Shown: in pieces, positions 47,901-56,900 of the stretch
How the letters are laid out: each line of letters opens with the position of its first letter
Position numbering within the stretch: the first letter of the stretch is position 1
Origin: Alviniconcha marisindica
Lineage: Eukaryota; Mollusca; Gastropoda; Provannidae
Assembly: GCA_018857735.1 (NCBI GenBank)
Contig: JABMCL010003827.1
Coordinates: 152,156-216,155, forward strand
Reading direction: 5' to 3'
Length of the DNA: 64,000 bases
Notes under the pieces: model-generated
Database searches by the model: none
What the model was told of the DNA's origin: nothing
What the model saw: only the letters and a program-made list of their open reading frames with translations
Translations under genes and position numbers: made by a program

Positions 47901-50900
47901 GCTGAGAATAGAAGGTGGACCCCCCCCCCCCCCCCCATATGATGTCACAATGATATACCAGACTGAGCCGGTCCTCTCTACAGAAAGATGGACTGATTTG
48001 CTCAGAACAGAAGGTGGAACCCACTAAAATGCACAGTGTTAGACCAGAGTGAGTCAGTCCTCTCTACAGAAAGATGGATGGATGGATCAGCTCAGAACAG
48101 AAGGTGGAACCCCCCATGTCACAATGTTAGACCAGACTGTGTCAGACCTCTCTGCAGAACTGGCCTCTCCTGCTCTTTGCTGTGGTGAGGAAACGGTACG
48201 GCCCTCACCTGCAGAGCATAGGGGGACGCACATACTACTCCTCACAGTTGGAAGAGTCCAATTGGTACAGGTGGGTGAGCACACAAGCCAATTAATACAC
48301 ATACTATTGTTTCAGAAACCATGCGATGGATCTGAATTTCCAATGAAAGACCATCTGCTTAAAAAAACAAAGGAAGTATAAGTTTCTTTTGGTTGACCAA
48401 CTACAGGCTACATACAAAGAGCTGCTACAAAGGCACATCTGTCTTGCTCTATCTACAGAACAAGCAAACAAACAAGTGGGGGGGAAAAAGAAAGAGAAAG
48501 AGAAGGGCTATAAAACTAAAACGGCTATTCACTTTTAATTCATTTTTGATCATCCTCAAAGAGATCTTACCATGGCAATCATGTATCTGTACTCATTGTT
48601 GCCAAACGTCTTCTTCTGAAACAGGCAGGAGAGGTAGCCAGCAATGCCTTTTGTCAGCCATGCGTCAGACCTGCAATGGATCGCAGGTCACGTTTAATGT
48701 CGATCTTCCTTCCACAACAGGCACAGTGTGAGGCCTACAGCACCAGATCTAGACTGTAACACTGATCACTTGTGAGGCAACACTGAAGGACATGAAAGGA
48801 ATACACTTGCCTGCAGACGAGGGAGAGAGAGAGAGAAATAGAGAGAAAGGGTTTGATAAACGATCTGAACACAGAGTGCATAAACAACCGTTTTTTCCAA
48901 TAGTTCTTTTTATAAACATGTTCACATAATAATAATAATGACAATTTATTATACCGAATAAATGTTTTTACAAAAGGCATCACAAAACAGTTCCTGACAG
49001 CTGGAGAGCTACACAGACCACCAGGCAGCATAACTGGAGCAGAAAGGAGAACTGCAGAACAACTAACCCACTATTTCTATCATTATCTACACGGTGATGA
49101 GCATTAAGTCATAGCAATAATGGACAAACAGGCAGACATAGACAGGCAGGCAAGCAGGCAGGCACACAGGGAAAGGCAGACAGGACTAACCAGGACTGCA
49201 TGGCGATGAAACAGCCAAAGAACTGCTCGGCGACCAGTCGCGCCATGGTCTTTCTGGTGACGAGAGTCTGGTCAATGATGCGTGCCGAGTGCAGCAGGTT
49301 GGTGCTGGAATCAAAAACATCAATGCACAAAGAATCAACACACAATGCCCCGGCCTGGCTTGGGCTGTGTCACAACACACCGACACCAGCAAAAACATCA
49401 AGGCTACATTAAAATGTTATGGGCTGCGTAGTTACGTGGGGACTATCTCCAGCAATAAGAAAGCTCCTTACATAACAGCATCCACCCTCCAGAAATAGCA
49501 ATAAATCCTCTGAAGATGGCATGTGGCTGCCAGTGTGGTGGGGTAATAGAACAAGGTCACACACGCAATCCTCTCACTGTATGGGATGCATTAGCCTATG
49601 TACAGTTGCATATACCAGGTGACCCCAGAGTGCTCAGCTAGGGGAAGGCTACAAGAAGTAGGACAAACTCAATGGGGAAGGCTACAAGAAGTAGGACAAA
49701 CTCAATGGGGAAGGCTACAAGAAGTAGGACAAACTCAATGGGGAAGGCTACAAGAAGTAGGACAAACTCAGTGGGGAAAGCTACAAAATAGGACAAACTC
49801 AGTGGGGAAGGCTACAAGAAGTAGGACAAACTCAATGGGGAAGGCTACAAGAAGTAGGACAAACTCAATGGGGAAGGCAACAAGAAGTAGGACAAACTCA
49901 ATGGGGAAGGCTACAAGAAGTAGGACAAACTCAATGGGGAAGGCTACAAGAAGAACCAAGACAAACTCAAATTCTTCACAAGTATTTGTTTCTGTTCAAG
50001 ACCAGTTTTCTTCTGTAATCTTGAAAGATAGGGCAAGAATCTTTCACCAGTTTGGAATTTTGAACAATGAAAAATCTGCTCTCTGGAGAACAAACCGTCA
50101 GCAGGAAACCGGGTGTCAGGAACACAGAAACAAACTGTACCAGGTGTTACTCACTCACCTGAGAATACTCATGGTGGCATAGGCAACACCATCCACATAG
50201 CTCTCATCGACAAACACCTGTTTGTAGCAGCCATATGGGTACCGACTTGACATCAGCTCTTCATAGAACTCAAATGACTGGAATAAAATAAAATAAATCA
50301 CAATATAAATTCACACGCACAGAAAGACAGGAAAAGAAATCAGTTTTTTAACACCCAGTCAACCATGATGCTTGTATCAGGGCAACACCCACAGAAACAA
50401 GGCAAAAAGAACTATGGACTTACTTTTAACGAAGTCTCTATTAGCATCAAGGACAAGACAAATGTCAAAAACAAAGTCAGGCGCACATTTTTATTCTCAT
50501 CGACCAACAGTGGGGTGTGTGTAAGTGAATGCATCTGCCTGTGTGGAGTGCATATCTGATTGTGTGTAAATGTGTTTGTGTGTGTAGGAGTGTTACCAGT
50601 GCTACTGTAAAGTGTTTTGCACACCCGCTATATGTGGAAGATAGGGCGCAAGCTAAATCTTTGACTTGGTTATTACCATGATGCCAAAAGCAGCCTTAGA
50701 TACCAGTCATCCAGTATTAATTAATATTAGACTGTAAGCATCTTGTGCTCATCCTAATGTATGTACACCATATGAATCTGCTGTGGCTATCCTGAACTCA
50801 CCTGGTGTAAATACTAGTGGTGTTTCAAGACAAAGCTCATCCAAACGTATACTATGTACACCACATGAATCTGCTGTGGCTATCCTGAACTCACCTGGTG

Positions 50901-53900
50901 TAAATACTAGTGGTGTTTCAAGACAAAGCTCATCTAAACATATACTATGTACACCACATGAATCTGCTGCGGCTATCCTGAACTCACCTGGTGTAAATAC
51001 TAGTGGTGTTTCAAGACAAAGCTCATCCAAACATATACTATGTACACCAATGAATCTGCTGTGGCTATCCTGAACTCACCTGGTGTAAATACTAGTGGTG
51101 TTTCAAGACAAAGCTCATCCAAACGTATACTATGTACACCACATGAATCTGCTGTGGCTATCCTGAACTCACCTGGTGTAAATACTAGTGGTGTTTCAAG
51201 ACAAAGCTCATCCAAACGTATCCTATGTACACCACATGAATCTGCTGTGGCTATCCTGAACTCACCTGGTGTAAATACTAGTGGTGTTTCAAGACAAAGC
51301 TCATCCAAACGTATCCTATGTACACCACATGAATCTGCTGTGGCTACCCTGAACTCACCTGGTGTAAATACTAGTGGTGTTTCAAGACAAAGCTCATCCA
51401 AACGTATCCTATCTACACCACATGAATCTGCTGTGGCTATCCTGAACTCACCTGGTGCAGATAGCTGGTGGTATTTTTCAACATAGAGCTCATGCAAAGA
51501 TATGTATACAAGGTATGAATCTGCTGTGGCTATCCTGAACTCACCTGGTGCAGATAGCTGGTGGTGTGTTTTAACACAGAGCTCAGGTGTGGCAGACAGA
51601 AGTGGGTCACTTCATGCATGTTTGGATCCACATGAATCTCAAATGGTCTGCACAAAGAAGTGAATGGTTTTCAATGAGGGGTTTCCAGGCAATCTTCGCC
51701 TATTCTTTTAACTTATTGAATATGTATCAAATCAAATGATCTGCTGAGGCAACATAGCACTGATTACGTATTGGTACATGTATAAGATCCACTGAGAAAT
51801 CATTATTTTAGGACAACAGCTGAAAATTATGCAATTTAGAAGCTGATCGCATCTTATGACTGCATATTCATTGTGTTAAGCAAAACAAGTTTAACAACCC
51901 ACACATTCTTTAATTTATATCGCATACAAAACACAGGAAACAAAAACAAAGCAAAAACCAAAAAAATCCTACTTTTTCGACTGTACTCACTTCCAATTCA
52001 GTAGTATTTGCTTTAAAAATATTTTTTAAACAGAAAAAAAGAGATGAAAAAAGAAGAAGTATAAACAGTGAAACTTTTTTGAACAGTTAAAACAGGTCTG
52101 CAGACTCACCCAACTGCCAGACCAATGTTGGGTGCCGCTGTGGGGGTGGAGAGGAAGTAGTGGTAGGTCTTGCTGGTCATGTCGGGTGAGTAGATGGTGT
52201 CGATGAGATCACCGCAGGACACGGCGATCATGGAGGGGTCCACAGTGAACTCCAGCTTCCAGGTGCAGGGCTCAGAGTAGGAGTCCACACAGGGGAACCA
52301 CAGCCTGCAACAGACAGCCCCTGGTGGATTGCACTGGGTTGGAAAGCATGATGATGAAGCACACCAGAATGTACTGGGTTGGAAAGCATGAAGCACACCA
52401 TAATGTACTGGGTTGGAAAGCATGAAGCACACCAGAATGTACTGGGTTGGAAAGCATGAAGCACACCAGAATGTACTGGGTTGGAAAGCATGAAGCACAC
52501 CAGAATGTACTGGGTTGGAAAGCATGAAGCACACCAGAATGTACTGGTTGGAAAGCATGAAGCACACCAGAATGTACTGGGTTGGAAAGCATGAAGCACA
52601 CCAGAATGTACTGGGTTGGAAAGATGAAGCACACCAGAATGTACTCGGTTGGAAAGTATGAAGCACACCAGAATGTACTCGGTTGGAAAGTATGAAGCAC
52701 ACCACAATGTAGTGGGTTGGAAAGCACAAAGCACACCAGAATGTACTGGGTTGGAAAGTATGAAGCACACCAGAATGTACTGGGTTGGAAAGTATGAAGC
52801 ACACCAGAATCTGCCGTGGGCAACTTCTGTCACTTGGGATCATCTTCTCCCATAGTAGTGCCAATAGGCAAATTAAAGGTTTGTGTGAGTGTGTGTGTGT
52901 GTGGACAGCGAGATAGAGAGAGAAAGAGAGAGAAAGACAGAGAGAGAGAGAGAAAATATGAGAGAATGTGAGTCAGTGTGTGCAGGTGTACACATGCGGG
53001 GGGGTGTGCATGTATGTTAGTATTACTATTAGTGTGCAACTATGCGCACCAGTATGTATTTGTACAAGTAACAAGAATGAATGCATGAAAGCCTGTGCAA
53101 GCGGATGGATGATTACTATGTGTATGCATGATTAGGTGCATGCCACATGCATGTAATAGCCAGCCTGAATGAGAGCTACCTGGAGGAATTCTCCTTGCCA
53201 CAGGTAAACATGTGAGCACTTCTCTCGGCAAGGGTCCCTTCAATGTCAGGGAGGACAAAGTGAACCCCGCCCTGTGGATTCTCCAGTGAAAACTCGATCG
53301 CCATCCGGAAGGGTCGCAGTTCTGCATAGGATCATCGAAAAACATTATTACCACTGGTCCATGCACCCACTGTGAAATCATTCAAGAGTAGACAAGCATG
53401 AGATTGGGCCCACTGCATGAACACAGAATCTTCAGGGTGGTTCAGCAACAGGGCGGCATCAGTATATCTAACTAATGTTACGACTTTGACATGCTACTTA
53501 CAAACTAGCAGCAGCAACAGCAACAGCAGCATAATCTCATTAATATGTCACCCAGCTTACATTATAACTATGCCTAGTACGTTTCAAAAATGGTATGGAT
53601 CAATTACACCTACATCAAGGTGTTGACTTACTGCAGGTCGGGTTTACATGAAGAGATTCTTGTTTCAGATTTTCATATTGAGAGAGACTAGCCTTTAATA
53701 AAACTATGATATAGACAAAAGCTAGTACATTGTTTGAACATCAACTGATCAAGCAATATTAGAACTGTTTGAACATCAACTGATCAAGCAATATTAGAAC
53801 CAAGCCTATCATCAAATTCATGGTGGTTGTTGCAACAATAAACCAATCATCAACTTCCTGTTGGCTGTTGTAATAAACTGATCATCAGCTTTATGGTGGC

Positions 53901-56900
53901 TGTTGCAACATTAACTGATTAGGCCAAATGAACCTTTGATGAGAGGTCCAGTCTGTGGTGGCAGGTCAATGGTCAGCTCTCCGTTACTGCAGTCAGCATC
54001 CACAGCTGTCATGGCCCCCAAGTGGCTGCTCTGGTAGTGGTCCAGGTTACGTCTGAAAACAGCGTCTTTCATGATCCAGACACATCGAAACTTCAAACGA
54101 AGGCTCTCTATTAGGATGAAATACAACATGCACATTTTTGGGGTAATCTCTTTTATCAAGCTGTAAAACAACACTTAAACAACAGTTAAATGGTGAACAC
54201 TGAAATGTAGAACTAAGACATTTATCTGCTTTTGGCTGAGCTACGTTGTTTTCATGTCCAGTGCTTAAAAGAATTTTGGCATGACAATCATGTCTTTCAT
54301 GTCAGCTTAAAATTATTTATTTTTTAAATCGTCTGTTCTACGGTGCTGAAAAGATACAGAAATGACAGCCAATACCACACATGCCAGCATTTTCACAGAT
54401 TTAGGTCATACCTGAAAACAGGAAGTTTCAAATTCAAGTTGGGTTTTATTTGATTTGCTCATTGGATGAGTAAATGGTCAGTGGATTGAATGACTATGAC
54501 TGTGTTGCACAGGTAAGAGACCCACAGAGAGAGAGAGATGGAGAGAGAGGACATGAGAGAAGAGAAAGAGAAGACAAGAGAGAGACTGACTGAGTAAGTA
54601 ACTGGGTGTTTTACGCCCAGTCAGCCAGTGCGGTTATATCAAGGCGAGACTGATTGAGACAGTCTCAAAACTCTACAGCTTAAGTCTCAAAACTCTACAG
54701 CTTAAGTCTCAAAACTACAGTTTTAAAGAGCTGTAGTGATAGAGAAACAACAACCAGACCGTACATTACAAGTCAGTCTCCAGTGCAACAACCTGAACAA
54801 GGAAAACTTACTGCCTGGCATCCCCTTGGCATATCTCCAGTGTGGGGTCGTTGTACTGGAACTCACCCTCCCACTGTTCATTGACCATCACCTGGTAGAT
54901 CACTGGGTCACACGTCAAGGAACATGAATACATGTTGTGTTCCTTATACTCTAGGGAGCAACTGCTTGGCAACCACAAATTAATAGCTGTGTTCTTTGGA
55001 GAGAAAACAAAAGAGTTAAATCAACTGTAAAACTACTAAAAGCACTAAAATTGTATCATTAATATTTGTCTCTCTTTAAACCAAGAATATCTGCTTCACG
55101 ATTTCCTTCTACTGTTAGAGTACTCATTTAGTACACTAAAAACCTGATACCACTATTGGCAGTAAACTGAGTAATAAAGCCAGATAGTCCCAGACCCATT
55201 CTGTTCATCTTCTTTTCAGCTTTAAGGGATAACTCCTTGATCTTATTGCCTCCACTTAAGAGGTAGGACTATGAAAGCACCACAGTGTCAACTTTCATCA
55301 CACAATGTATTGCACAAAGCACAAGCACTGTCATTGCAGTGACTGCACCAGATATTTTTTAAACCAGCGTGATGTCTAGAAGGTTGCAAAAGTGGTTCAT
55401 GGAAACTGGACAATCATTGTAACTGGTCAGATACACAGTCACACTGCCATCTACAAATTTACAGTACTACTGTAGAGCTCTACTTTTGCAAACACACAAA
55501 CATTATCACATACACTCCCTGTCTCTGTGTGCTGAATCCATTTACAGTTTTTTGAGAACCAGTCAAGCAAAATAACAGCCGGTACATCTGACTGATCGCT
55601 GAATTTGTTTCTGGTATATGCTGAGCTTAACTGGTAAAATATCAGAAATTATCATTTAACACGAACGATTATAATAAAGAGGATTTCTGCATTGGTTAGA
55701 ACCATGCACTGGTTAGAGCTGGATCAAGGAAACATGTGTATACAATACATGCTGTATTCATTTCATGACTGTGATTAACGTCAAGTAAGAATCTTTAGAT
55801 TAGAATAGTACAAGACAAGAGAGAGAACTATGTACCTGCCCCCACTCAACATACACTGGCAATTATGTTTTTATATTTTCCTTTTTAACACTTATTTTAC
55901 CAGTGGTGTATACAATTTTAAACTTATTTAGTTTTTCCTCAGAACTTTTATTGGTACAACCTGACCATGTGCAGAAGAAGGATACTGCATTGTTTGCTGT
56001 TGAGCTTGATCTGTCGCAGATCAGGCCTCAATGGATGGATGGTCAACTCCACATAGCCCTGGAAATCAATGAATATAATCTGTGCATTACAAACAAAGGT
56101 ACACGTAGTTGTTGTTTTTACAGTGACAATATCAAAGCACACTTCAAATTATATATAAATTATATATATATATCAATGCATTACATGTGATACAATTACA
56201 ATACATGAGCTTTCACTGTTTGAGTCAGTACTGTTATCACTGTATCAGCTGAATTTGTCAGACATTTATGTATCTTGACATTACTTGCCAAACCAAAATA
56301 ATTGCTAAAAGTGAAAATGAAAAATATTGAAATGGACAGTTTGGCATCGGACTGAAGTAGGATACATATTAAAATACATTTTACGTTTCTTTCCCCAGTA
56401 TAAAAAAGATGAAGATTACCAACACAAAATCCCTTTTTGTGAAAGGGTTCTAATATATTTTATAAATGTATTCATGTCTCAACAACAAAAGAGTAAAAAA
56501 AAAAAAAAAAAATACAGGTCAGAATTGAAATAGAATTTAAAAAAAAAAACTGAACAAAATCCAACTTTCTGAGAGAGAAAAAAAATGAAAAAAGTTACTC
56601 ACAATCATAGACTGTCTTTCAAAGTTGATGGCCTTTATACAGAGAGTTTGATGAGCTGCAAAGAAATGGCAAGATAAAATGTAAATTCTGGAGACTGCAT
56701 TAAACTAAGCAATTCATAGACCATGTGCTGTATTGTAATCTTTCTGGTAGACAGTGCTAAACATACTAATCCTTGATCATGGATCAGCTAATATTTAAAT
56801 AATAGTTTAAATAATAGTAACCACAACAGGACTTGTCAGTATGTGTGAGAAATGAGCCACTAATTTATAATTTATAGCCTGCATCTGTGTATACATGTAT

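Noticed and set aside
52106..52864. Minus-strand open frame of 252 codons as a gene of its own
   Set aside because: Only its last 65 codons are real (TAF2 exon 7). The rest reads through the 34-bp intronic array.
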